A DNA stretch of 64,000 nucleotides. It comes from Haberlea rhodopensis (taxonomy: Eukaryota > Streptophyta > Magnoliopsida > Lamiales > Gesneriaceae). The stretch's first letter is position 1. Every line of letters begins with the position of its first letter. This document shows positions 46,138 to 54,542 of the stretch, one piece after another. Both the position numbers and the translations under genes were made by a program. The notes under the pieces are model-generated. The model saw nothing but the letters and a program-made list of their open reading frames with translations, did not search any database and was not told the DNA's origin. The stretch lies in NCBI GenBank assembly GCA_907163345.1, contig CAJQUN010000015.1, forward strand, positions 6,418,886-6,482,885. Direction: 5' to 3'.

Positions 46138-47419
46138 TGTTGCGCCTTAAAACGCTAAAATTATCGTTTTTGTTTTGATGATTACAAAACCTATACATTT
46201 TGTACTAATGGTTTTTATTGAGTATGCAGCATAAATTATGATCAATTTGAAGATTGTAATAGTATTGAAATGCCAAAGAAAATTTGTCTTTTGGAAGACA
46301 CGGATCGCCCCAGGCGATGAGTGCCATCGCCCCAGGCGATGGGTGCCATGCGAGGATCGCCACGCTCATCGACCCAGGCGATGGCCAGGCGAGCATGCGA
46401 GGATGATCGCCCCAGGCGATGGCAGCCACAGGGACTTCGCCCCCGCACATCGACTGAAGCGACGCCGAGGCGATGGGCTGGAACGCCTGAGGCGATGTGG
46501 ACTTCGCCCGAGGCGATGCATGATTTCAGGCTGCTGAAGCTACGGCATTGGGATTTGACTTGGATCGCCTGAGGCGATCCAGCGATCGCCTGAGGCGATC
46601 CGTGATTTTTGCTGACCGTTGGGGCGCGGCGATGGTGATCGCCCGAGGCGATGTCCAAGGCGATCGATGAGTGATTCAAGCCTTTTGTTTAGCAACGGCT
46701 AGTAGGAGCCTTTGAGGCCTTCAACACTATAAATATGAATGCTTTGGAGCATTTTGAAGCTAAGAAACAAGTCTACAAACTATACCAAAGCTTTGATTAT
46801 TAAATTCTTGAATAGCATTACAAACTCCATACATTGTTGTTGTATTGGAGCTAGTAATTGTTTCCATTTGTTAAGTCTTGTTGTCTTCGTGTGAGTACAC
46901 CGTGAAGGTGCTTTTGTTTGATTTCTTGTAAAGGTCCTCCAACACCAAAGCAAGTTGGAAAATTGTAAAGTCATCAACAAGTCTAGTTGGTGCAAGTGTG
47001 TGGCTATCCTTGGAGCCCTTAAGGCCAAGAAGACTCGTGAAGAGTGTTGGTAGCTCGGGAAGAGCTTTGTATACTCGTGAAGGGTATTGTGCTCGGGAAG
47101 AGCGTTGTAAACTCGGGAAGAGTTATTGTGTGGCTAACTTGGAGCCCTCAAGGCCAAGATCTATTGTTCTAGTGGAACCTCGGTTGGAGGTCATCTAACC
47201 GGGAAGAGGAGACGTAGGCGATTCATCGCCGAACTTCTATAACAAATCCTTTTGTTATTTATTGCTTTATTTCCTTTACGCATTTATTTATTTTATTCTT
47301 TGCATTTATCGATTGACTAAAGGCTTCCGCAAGCGCAAAATATTTTATTTTTACAAACTCATTTTAAAACGCTAAAGTAGCCAATGAATCTCATTCACCC
47401 CCCCTCTTCGATTCCAACA
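46138..47419 (+). repeat. SIRE-like LTR (single copy)
   Basis: 1,282 bp, TGTTGCGCC..TTCCAACA, with a polypurine tract before it and, unusually, AG plus a primer-binding site after it (47,422-47,434). It carries a TATA box (CTATAAATA, 46,727-46,735). About 19-24-bp CTCGGGAAGAG-type tandem repeats lie at 47,033-47,130, between two copies of TTGGAGCCCT(T/C)AAGGCCAAG. No second copy of this LTR exists in the window. Confidence 0.85.
46302..46660. repeat. ATCGCC-N-GGCGAT dyad array upstream of the LTR TATA box
   Basis: Dyads of the form ATCGCC-(2 to 4 nt)-GGCGAT occur at about 46,303, 46,325, 46,406, 46,563, 46,583 and 46,638, with additional half or diverged sites (46,354-46,382, 46,448-46,474, 46,483, 46,503, 46,660). 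The two at 46,563 and 46,583 are about 20 bp apart. They fill the U3-like region just before the TATA box at 46,727. The hexamers are the same as in the chromovirus arrays, in the opposite arm order. Confidence 0.8.
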
Positions 47420-47421
47420 AG

Positions 47422-47703
47422 TGGTATCAGAGCCAAGGTCGCGTGTTCGATTCCCATGAGTTACAGAGAGTGCAATTATTGGGGGAGGGATTGTTGGGGT
47501 TCAACAATTGCCTCTGCTTTGTGATCGGTCGAACACGTGGCGCTTGTGCCAGTGTATGGTTGAAAAGATTGATGTTGCGCCATTACCCTTAACTATAGTT
47601 ATTGGTAAAGCGGTAAGCGCTCGATCCTACAATTGGTATCAGAGCCAAGGTCGCGTGTTCGATTCCCATGAGTTGCAGAGAGTGCAATTATTGGGGGAGG
47701 GAT
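47422..47703 (+). repeat. TRIM interior units and middle LTR
   Basis: Two copies of the TRIM interior (47,420-47,491 and 47,632-47,703) flank the middle 140-bp LTR (47,492-47,631). Each has TGGTATCAGAGCCAAGG, GTTCGATTCCC and the purine tract. They differ at only a few bases, so this tandem TRIM is young. Confidence 0.85.
47603..47665 (+). promoter_or_regulatory. tRNA-type A and B box pair across the TRIM LTR edge
   Basis: TGGTAAAGCGG (47,603-47,613) fits the RNA polymerase III A box TRGYNNARNGG. GTTCGATTC (47,657-47,665) fits the B box GWTCRANNC. The spacing of 43 bp is in the tRNA range. The A box lies in the LTR, the B box in the interior. Whether it is active is unknown. Confidence 0.4.
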
Positions 47704-47843
47704 TTTTGGGGTTCAACAATTGCCTCTGCTTTGTGATCGGTCGAACACGTGGCGCTTGTGCCAGTGTATGGTTGAAAAGATTGATGTTGCGCCATTACCC
47801 TTAACTATAGTTATTGGTAAAGCGGTAAGCGCTCGATCCTACA
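47704..47843 (+). repeat. TRIM LTR, copy 3
   Basis: 140 bp; its first bases are TTTTGGGG where the others have TGTTGGGG, so the terminal TG is mutated. The duplication AGATG follows at 47,844. Confidence 0.9.
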
Positions 47844-48085
47844 AGATGTCTAATGAAAAATAAGTTATTTACAATTAGGATATATTACAATAAAAATCAA
47901 GAAAATAACTACACAAAATTGGGTATTTTAATAAAAAGATTTGAATTTTTTAAACCCATCTAGCTTTTTTCAATTGGGTGAGCAATCGAGCGATTTAGTT
48001 AACAATAAAACTAAACTTATTTTTCAAGCTTAATTGACATTGGTTAAATTAAACATTACCGGAGTACCATATCATCAAATCACAT

Positions 48086-48424
48086 TGATATAAATTACAC
48101 TAATTGCCTTAATATTTATAAAGTAAACTATACATGGCAGAATGCCCTTCCTATCATTTGTAAAAGGATCCCATAATGCTCAACCAATCCTATTTATGAT
48201 CTCAAATTCCAAGTTTGTCTATGAACACATGTAATTAATATTATTTCCTATAATTTATTTATTCTACCAAATGCTATCTCCTAGAAACAAAATGGATTAC
48301 CTGATTTATATAGCATATTGTCTTTTACCTCAAATTCCAAGTACTTATGGGCATAACCTATACTTAAAATATGCTCATTCAACAATGAACATCTTATGTA
48401 GTAAGTGTATATCTTATAGCATCC
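48086..48424. other. AT-rich DNA downstream of the UGT gene
   Basis: No gene. It should contain the 3' UTR of the minus-strand UGT gene. Confidence 0.5.
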
Positions 48425-49774
48425 TCAAGTCTGTTGCTTATACTTCATGCAAACCTGCAATAGATGCTCTGCTGCTCCATTCATGGCCTCTTCTTCTTCA
48501 AATTTCATCTTCTCACTCAACTCCGTAGCCCTAAGCCTCAACTTTTGACCGCTCGTCTCCACAATAACCTTATTTATCGCATTCACAATCTCGTCTCTCC
48601 TTAAATTTCCATCCTCATCTCTTGCAACCTCAACACCAACACCAGCCTCTACCGCAAGCCTAGCATTCAATGGCTGGTCAAGTTTCAATGGTACCGCTAT
48701 AACTGGTACGCCAAAGTAAAAGCTTTCGTTTATCGAACTCATCCCACAGTGACTCATAAAAGCACCTACACTTTTGTGTGCCAAGATTTTAGCTTGTGGC
48801 GCCCATCCCTGCACAATTATACCCCTTTCTTTAACTCTTTCAAGAAAACCCTTTGGCATTACCTCATTAAGATTAATCGTCTTTCCAACAGGAGATCTTA
48901 CGACCCATATAAAGTTAGCGGTACAAATCTCCAACCCTTTCGCTATCTCCTCCATTTGATCCTTGGAGAAGTAGTTTTCACTGCCAAAAGAAATGAACAC
49001 AGTTGAAAACTGGGGTTTCTTACTTAGCCATTCCACAATCTCCGAACAATTTTCTTCGTTGTTAGAGTGTGTAATAAGTGGACCAACAGGTATCACGTTC
49101 TTCTTGCACAAAACAGACAAATAATCTACATACTTTCCTTCAATACCCCGGCATGTCTTCATCAAAACAATGTCATAAGATAGCTTAAAGTGGACAAATG
49201 ATACATCTTTGTCTTCCTTATTTATTTTAAGTTCACCGATGTCAGCCTGCAACGCCTTCCTTTCGTAGTCTTTAAGGTACATCGCCGAATAAGGGAAAGT
49301 TGAGTCTTTATCTGTGAACTTATGATAAACAAATGAATATGCTGCAGCCCCCGTGGTGGCGAAGTGGACAGCAGGAATGTTCAGTGATGAGGCAATTTTT
49401 GCAGCCCACGGTTGAAAAACATCGTATATCAGCAAATCTGGCTTCAGATTGCCGATGATATCAGTGAAGCTAGAGATAGACATTTGAAAGGCCTGAAAAA
49501 GGCATGGCATGAGATTCGGGGGAACGTTTTTCGTCGTATGGAATTGTGGAGGAAGATCGGGGAATGCTCGTAATTGGAGTTCAACTAGTTGGATTGAAGA
49601 CTGTTCTTGAAGTGAATTTTTGATTGAATCAAGGTTGATTTTTGTAGAACAGAAGTATATATGGAAATTCTTGTTTGACAGACTCTTTGATAATTCAAGA
49701 TAGGGGAATACATGACCATGTGCAATCCATGGAAACATAAGGATGCTGAATTTGCTTCCATTTTTTGCCTCCAT
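48425..49774 (-). CDS. UDP-glycosyltransferase, UGT94-like
   Basis: An intact single-exon gene of 449 codons. It encodes a soluble family-1 glycosyltransferase that moves sugar from a UDP-sugar to a small molecule in the cytosol. The N terminus FPWIAHGHVFPYLELSK holds the catalytic His (about residue 19), and LIYDVFQPW holds the likely partner Asp (about 118). The plant PSPG box spans about 320-363: it starts WAPQAKILAH, contains HCGMSSINES in place of the common HCGWNSxxES, and ends LDQ. The WIAHGH start and HCGMSS variant are typical of UGT94-type enzymes, which lengthen sugar chains on already glycosylated flavonoids, lignans or terpenoids (for example adding a 1,6-linked glucose). The acceptor cannot be read from sequence. 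It has its own TATA box upstream and no damage. Confidence 0.9.
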   Translation of the reverse strand: MEAKNGSKFSILMFPWIAHGHVFPYLELSKSLSNKNFHIYFCSTKINLDSIKNSLQEQSSIQLVELQLRAFPDLPPQFHTTKNVPPNLMPCLFQAFQMSISSFTDIIGNLKPDLLIYDVFQPWAAKIASSLNIPAVHFATTGAAAYSFVYHKFTDKDSTFPYSAMYLKDYERKALQADIGELKINKEDKDVSFVHFKLSYDIVLMKTCRGIEGKYVDYLSVLCKKNVIPVGPLITHSNNEENCSEIVEWLSKKPQFSTVFISFGSENYFSKDQMEEIAKGLEICTANFIWVVRSPVGKTINLNEVMPKGFLERVKERGIIVQGWAPQAKILAHKSVGAFMSHCGMSSINESFYFGVPVIAVPLKLDQPLNARLAVEAGVGVEVARDEDGNLRRDEIVNAINKVIVETSGQKLRLRATELSEKMKFEEEEAMNGAAEHLLQVCMKYKQQT

Positions 49775-49905
49775 TGATGGGAACCTTTTGCTCTGTAATT
49801 CAGAGTCTAAACTTGTTCTAGCTTATAATGTAGTTCTAAGGGTTGAAAGAAAGAGATATCGGACGGTTCTTTTGTTTTGATATGTTAAATGAGTTCTCCG
49901 GCGCA

Positions 49906-49916
49906 CCACTTTATAG
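49906..49916 (-). promoter_or_regulatory. TATA box of the UGT gene
   Basis: The minus strand reads GTCTATAAAGTGG, about 135 bp before the start codon, in a suitable place for a plant promoter. Confidence 0.6.
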
Positions 49917-50028
49917 ACGTACTCTTTTAAAATTTGTGTTCTCTTCAGCTTCACTACCGTTGGGCGTTTTCAAGGTACAAAGCATTAACAAATGGCACTT
50001 GAATCATACAGTGTTCTTCCTAAAGTAA

Positions 50029-50589
50029 ATTGAAGGTTGAACAAGTTGTCTTAAATTTTTTAACACGCCATTGTATTTCATTTTCAGGATCAGTAAAATA
50101 ATTAGATTTCAAATTGCAATCATTTAGTTATAATTCAACTTTCACCTCTAATGCACTCATGGGTTCCAAACCAAGCCTATCTAGGTTGCAATTGTGCAGT
50201 TCAATTCAATATTACATGTAAAAGAAGAATTTTATCAAATTGCATTGTTCTGACTAAAGAAATTTCTCAAAAATATACAAAAAAAAAATTTATTTTATTT
50301 GTACTTTGTACTTTCAATCGTGTAAAATAGGTTTAGAAGAACTGAAAGTTCACACTAAAGTTGTGATAGCATAATATTAGGCCACCTTTATGCAAGATCA
50401 TATATATGGTAAACCTAAAACCTAAAAAGACTCCTGATTTTGTATCGACAGAAATTTGTAATGCATACAGAACTCAATATTGTAGAAATTGTACAACCGT
50501 GAATATTTAGTAAATAATTAATAAACGTATTATTTTGTTAGAACCCAATTCAATTAATCAACTGGTAACCAAGTTAAACAGCAAGAACA
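50029..50589. other. AT-rich intergenic DNA
   Basis: No gene. At about 50,540 the string GAACCCAATTCAATTAATCA resembles GGACCCAATTCAATTAATTA at 53,898 (same orientation), perhaps two eroded ends of one element. Confidence 0.4.
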
Positions 50590-50760
50590 GACGATGCAGT
50601 AGATTATTGGAATGCAGTGGCGGGTTTGGCCAACAAAGCCTTTGATGATAGAAGGTTTCAATTGGTTCATAAAGACATGCTTGATTGTTTGATTAGAGGA
50701 CTTCACGATCTAGATAGGTTGGGATTGCCTTATGTTAGAACTAAAAGTAAGCTTTTATAA
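50590..50760 (+). pseudogene. Exon-like orphan fragment
   Basis: A 56-codon open stretch with convincing protein-like composition (AVDYWNAVAGLANKAFDD, then DCLIRGLHDLDRLGLPYV), ending in TAA. It follows an acceptor-like AACAG. No flanking exons were found and it stands alone in AT-rich DNA. I do not recognise the parent gene. It could be a captured exon or a gene remnant. Confidence 0.35.
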
Positions 50761-51520
50761 TTCATTGTAACTTCTACATCACACAACCCAATACACACGT
50801 GTTGCAAAATTATTAAACCGCAACTGTTCAAATAAAAATGTAAAACCGCGCGATTTGGGTGGGTGCGAGTCCTGGCGATGCAGATGGGTGTAGGGGGTTA
50901 GCTAGTCAAATAGAAATAAATTATAATTAGTACATTTTAAAAGTTCTCAAACTAAGGTATTTATTGTGGATGAAAATAAAATCAGACTAAAATGAAATAA
51001 AATTATAGAGCAATATAAAACAATAAAAAGTTTACAATCATGTAAACATAAATATTATATAAAACCTAGTTACAAATCATTTGCAATTGAAAATCAAATA
51101 TATTTAAAACGACTGTCGTCCTAAAATTATATATATCAAAAATCATGTACTAAAATTGAAATTGAAAATGTTATCACATCTGAAACAAAAAATATAATAA
51201 ATTAAAGTCTCAAAACCTTCTACCATTATATTGGGACATCAATAACTTTAAACAATTACTTGTACAAAAGAAAACGACAATTTATAAGTTCAAAAAATAA
51301 GAAATTTATCTTCTTACTATTAGATGAAGTTTCCAAAATAAAAAAAATATATCTTATTATTACAAGATGATAATAAAAGAACTTGAAACCATTGTTTCTC
51401 AATGAATCAAAAACATTTTTTAATGAATCAAAAACATTTTTTAAGTACAAATTATACTCTAAATAATACATTAAAAATATTAACCTGAAACATGATGAGT
51501 TTAAAAATTATAATTTACCA
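50761..51520. other. AT-rich intergenic DNA
   Basis: No gene seen. A short direct repeat (AATGAATCAAAAACATTTTTTAA twice) lies at about 51,400-51,445. Confidence 0.5.
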
Positions 51521-51521
51521 C

Positions 51522-51797
51522 TTAAACCCCTAAAATATTTAATTTTATAATTAAAGACATCTCTAATATAAGTAGTAACTTTCTTCCACAGTCCCGTGTC
51601 CGGTTAGCATCAAGTATTTCACCAATTGTGAGAGGATTTGGCATCTCCATTACACCATGTGCCTTCGATAAACTATCTGGAAGATTCTGCAGAAAACCAC
51701 CCCATCCATCCCATGTAGTCCCATGGTAGCAGTATGAGCTTCTCTCTCTGTCTATGAGAGTCTTCCCCTGTTCACTGTCTTCTTTGTGAAGCTTCAT
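51522..51797 (-). other. Unrecognised minus-strand ORF
   Basis: A 91-codon frame whose middle part (TTWDGWGGFLQNLPDSLSK, then PNPLTIGEILDA) looks more like protein than chance. The ends look non-coding. It sits directly before the plus-strand LINE-type ORF. No function can be suggested; it may be a shadow. Confidence 0.2.
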
Positions 51798-51863
51798 AGC
51801 TTTTCGTTGCTACCTTAACTTTGTTTCCTCTCGCTTCTCTTTACCAGACTCCATTTTAGGTAA

Positions 51864-52556
51864 ATGAAAATCCCTTGTCATTACTCCCGACGAAGACAAT
51901 TAGCTCCACATGGTTTATTGGGTAAGCTTCTTACACATAAAATGGTAAATAAAAAGACTTACTACGACTCTTTGCGCAAGCTTTGGCGAGTTTCTAAAGG
52001 TATGGAGTCCAAATCCCTCTCTGATAAAATTTTCTTGTTTACTTTCGAAGATGGGTTTGATGTCGAATGCATTTTGGCAATGGAACCATGGGCTTTTAAT
52101 CGCTCCTTACTGGTTCTAAAAAATTTGAAGGCTTTTCTATGGGTGACCCGGGTCCTTTTCATACCACCCAGTTTTGGATTAGGGCTTATAATCTACCATT
52201 AGAAGCTATGATTTCTGATGTTGGGATGATTATTGGAGACGCCCTTGGTATTGATGTTACTGTGGATACTGATAATAAAGTGTGTTGCTTGGGTCCTTAT
52301 ATGCTAATTCGATTTGTTATCGACAGTGCTAAACCATTACACCGAGTTGTAAAAATCTCTCTAGGTATCCAACCACATCTTACCCTGGTTCCCATTCGAT
52401 ATAAACGTATGTCTCATATTATTGTTATAGTTGTTTGATTTCAGGTCATGTGGCTAGCGAATGTGACTCCCATCCCTTTTCTGAGGATGTAAAACCAATG
52501 GATAGGCCATATGGACCTTGGATGCATGCTCCAAAAGACACTCCAAAAAATTAGCA
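51864..52556 (+). pseudogene. LINE-type gag-like ORF with DUF4283 domain (broken)
   Basis: The first frame (51,864-52,202) has SLSDKIFLFTFEDGFDVECI and MEPWAFNRSLLVLKNL. After a frameshift near 52,130 the second frame continues with QFWIRAYNLPLEAMI, IGDALGIDVTV and a PHRLxxK-like end. This is the DUF4283 pattern (W-x-F..LV..RW, then FWVRIHNLP) found in the first ORF of plant L1-type LINEs and in derived host genes, normally followed by a zinc knuckle. Only a degraded trace follows (SGHVASECDSHPF). No endonuclease or RT is seen, so this is a 5' fragment. Confidence 0.6.
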
Positions 52557-53480
52557 ATTCAGTAAAATGTTTTTCATCCCACACCTGGTGTCTTGTGAAC
52601 ATGATAAATCATACCTTTAGGAATATGTCGTTTTGAGTCAGAAGCCAAAATCCTCGTCTTCAGCACCACATACAGCGGGAACCCAAGTCGATTGTCTTCC
52701 TTTTGTCCATCCTTCTGCCCCCACCCTCTGTCAACCGTAGGCCACCATTGGTCCCACCGCTGGCCTCCCTATGTCGGACGTTCTTGCCGCGCGAGTCTCC
52801 ACTAGTTCCCTCACTCGTGCCCAACTTCCTGGATCGTAAAGTTGCCACTTCATCGCGATGTGAGGTAACCCTCGGACTATCGCCTCTCACGCCGCCCACA
52901 CCTTGTCCGGCAACCGCCGTCCCACCACCCCCCATTCGGTGATCGACACCATCGGTCATTCTTCGTGTCGTTCTTATCTGGAAGATTATGGATCGGGAAC
53001 GCTTGATTGCATGTCTCAATTTCAAGGACCCAATAAATGTAATTGAGCCATGGGACCACTCCCTTGCCCCATTAGTAATTCTAGACCCAATGTGCTTTAC
53101 TTCAAGCCCTATCCTCAAATGTTCTTCCCAACTCCCACCATTCCCTACGTTAAAACCCAATATCATCATCTCCCATTATCATCATCTCTTCCATCGACGA
53201 AATCGCACCATTAAAGCTTATAGACCTCTGCCTGATCGCCTCTCTTCCATCAAACCTCAACAAATTCAATTGTCGGTCATGCTTTTCTTTATCCAATTCG
53301 GGTTTAACCCCTTCTATTCCTTCTTCGTCCTCATCGCTTACAGCAGAAGATTGTTCTCAGACGTCGTCTATTTTTCTAAACTCCTCTGGCTTTCCTACAA
53401 CCTAGTCAACTGTTAATTCCTCCATAGTTTCAGCTGGCTCGATTACATAAATTTCTTCGGGTTTTGAGCCCTCAGTTGCT
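52557..53480. other. Degraded sequence between retroelement fragments
   Basis: GC is somewhat higher than around it, with several open but unconvincing frames on both strands. It may be the decayed remainder of the LINE or gypsy fragments; no domain is recognised. Confidence 0.4.
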
Positions 53481-53485
53481 TCCAC

Positions 53486-53890
53486 CTAGTTCGCATAACT
53501 TCTTCCATCTCTCTCAGCTCCTCGCGACCCAATGGCTAAATTGGAACCACAACAGATTTGCAAACTTCGTGGGCTTGAGTCGTCTCCCCAAATCTCTTCA
53601 TCACTTCCACTGTGAGTTGGTTCCAAGTGAAGTTGGGATAAACGGTGTAAGCAAATAAAACCATACGTCAGCCACTCCTTCAATAAACATGAATGCGAGT
53701 TGTAGTCGGTCTTGCAATGGTGTAGAGTGGACTTCAAAATATTGCTCCGCTGCTAGAATCCATCTCATGGGATGGACGTTGTTGAACCTCAGCATGTCCA
53801 ACCCCATTCGCATAAACATGGAGGCTGCCAGTCTGATTACGACGCATCCATCATGTTTAATCCTTACATTCGACCCGGCAAGTCAGACCA
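53486..53890 (-). pseudogene. Ty3/gypsy gag fragment
   Basis: On the minus strand MLRFNNVHPMRWILAAEQYF, then EVHSTPLQDRLQLAFMFIEG and ADVWFY, is the start of a retrotransposon gag domain (compare the common GDPxxWIxxAExYF and RVxxAxxxLEGxAxxWF pattern). Frame changes and stops break it beyond about 53,600. The end at 53,890 adjoins CAATTCAATTAATTAATAA, which may be the edge of an eroded LTR. No other part of the element is present. Confidence 0.6.
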
Positions 53891-54542
53891 ATTATTAGGA
53901 CCCAATTCAATTAATTAATAACAGAATTGTTTGTATTGAAAATATATTTGGAAAAATGGAAGAAATACAAATAAATTCCATGAGGAAACCCTCTATGTAC
54001 CCTAGCTCAAAGCTAGTATCAATCTCACACAAAAATAACATGATCGCCTAACAAACTATCCTCCCTACATTTTATCTCGCCACTATATCTAGATTATTCC
54101 ATGGGCTTGGGCCTATTTCCACTATATTGGGTACGTAACAAATACCGAACGGAAAAACGTCAATAAAGTGTACAAAAAAAGCAAATATATACATTATAAG
54201 AAATAAGTCGGTCACTCTTTGGAGGGACAAAATTTCAGTCTTACGATGTTGTTTCTGTGTTTTAGGACTACACAAACTCTTGTCAGTCTCTGTTTCCGTC
54301 ACCAAAACTCAAATATAGAAAATTGCTTCATGATTTCCTTTCTATAATTTGAAAGAACAAATTCCAAACTACATTTTCGAAATCACATTATTTTATAGCG
54401 TGCAAGAAAGTTCATATACCTGCCATTTAATCAAACGGATGGGGTCGGTCTGACTCAAAATAGGATGCTCTAACTCCCACGACATCTTCTCTACTAGAAG
54501 CAAATACATAGGTGAGAGCAACTTTCCGACTGATCCTAAACT
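53891..54542. other. Intergenic DNA downstream of the PPR-like gene
   Basis: No gene is recognised. It should contain the 3' UTR of the minus-strand PPR-like gene next to its stop at 54,543. Confidence 0.5.

Larger units (their letters stand above)
41227..47843 (+). mobile_element. Compound TRIM element containing a SIRE-like unit
   Basis: A 140-bp LTR occurs three times (41,227-41,366; 47,492-47,631; 47,704-47,843), and the whole is flanked by the 5-bp duplication AGATG (41,222-41,226; 47,844-47,848). The short internal unit (72 bp, 47,632-47,703) has just a primer-binding site and a purine tract (ATTGGGGGAGGGAT), the definition of a TRIM. Between the first primer-binding site and the second is the internal region plus one LTR of a much larger, unrelated copia-type element. 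Confidence 0.85.
41135..48085 (+). repeat. Local duplication, copy 2 (interrupted by the TRIM compound)
   Basis: This is the partner of 36,974-40,290. Here the TRIM/SIRE-like compound (41,227-47,843) sits after ACAAATATAAGATG. Copy 1 reads straight through the same point (AACATAAGATGTTTGATG), confirming the insertion boundaries. Confidence 0.7.

Noticed and set aside
46205..46679. Overlapping ORFs on both strands in the SIRE-like LTR
   Set aside because: They come from the GC-rich ATCGCC/GGCGAT array lacking stops; no protein features.
52660..53169. 169-codon minus-strand ORF rich in Gly/Arg
   Set aside because: Low-complexity translation of decayed repeat DNA, no start context or domain; left as unassigned.
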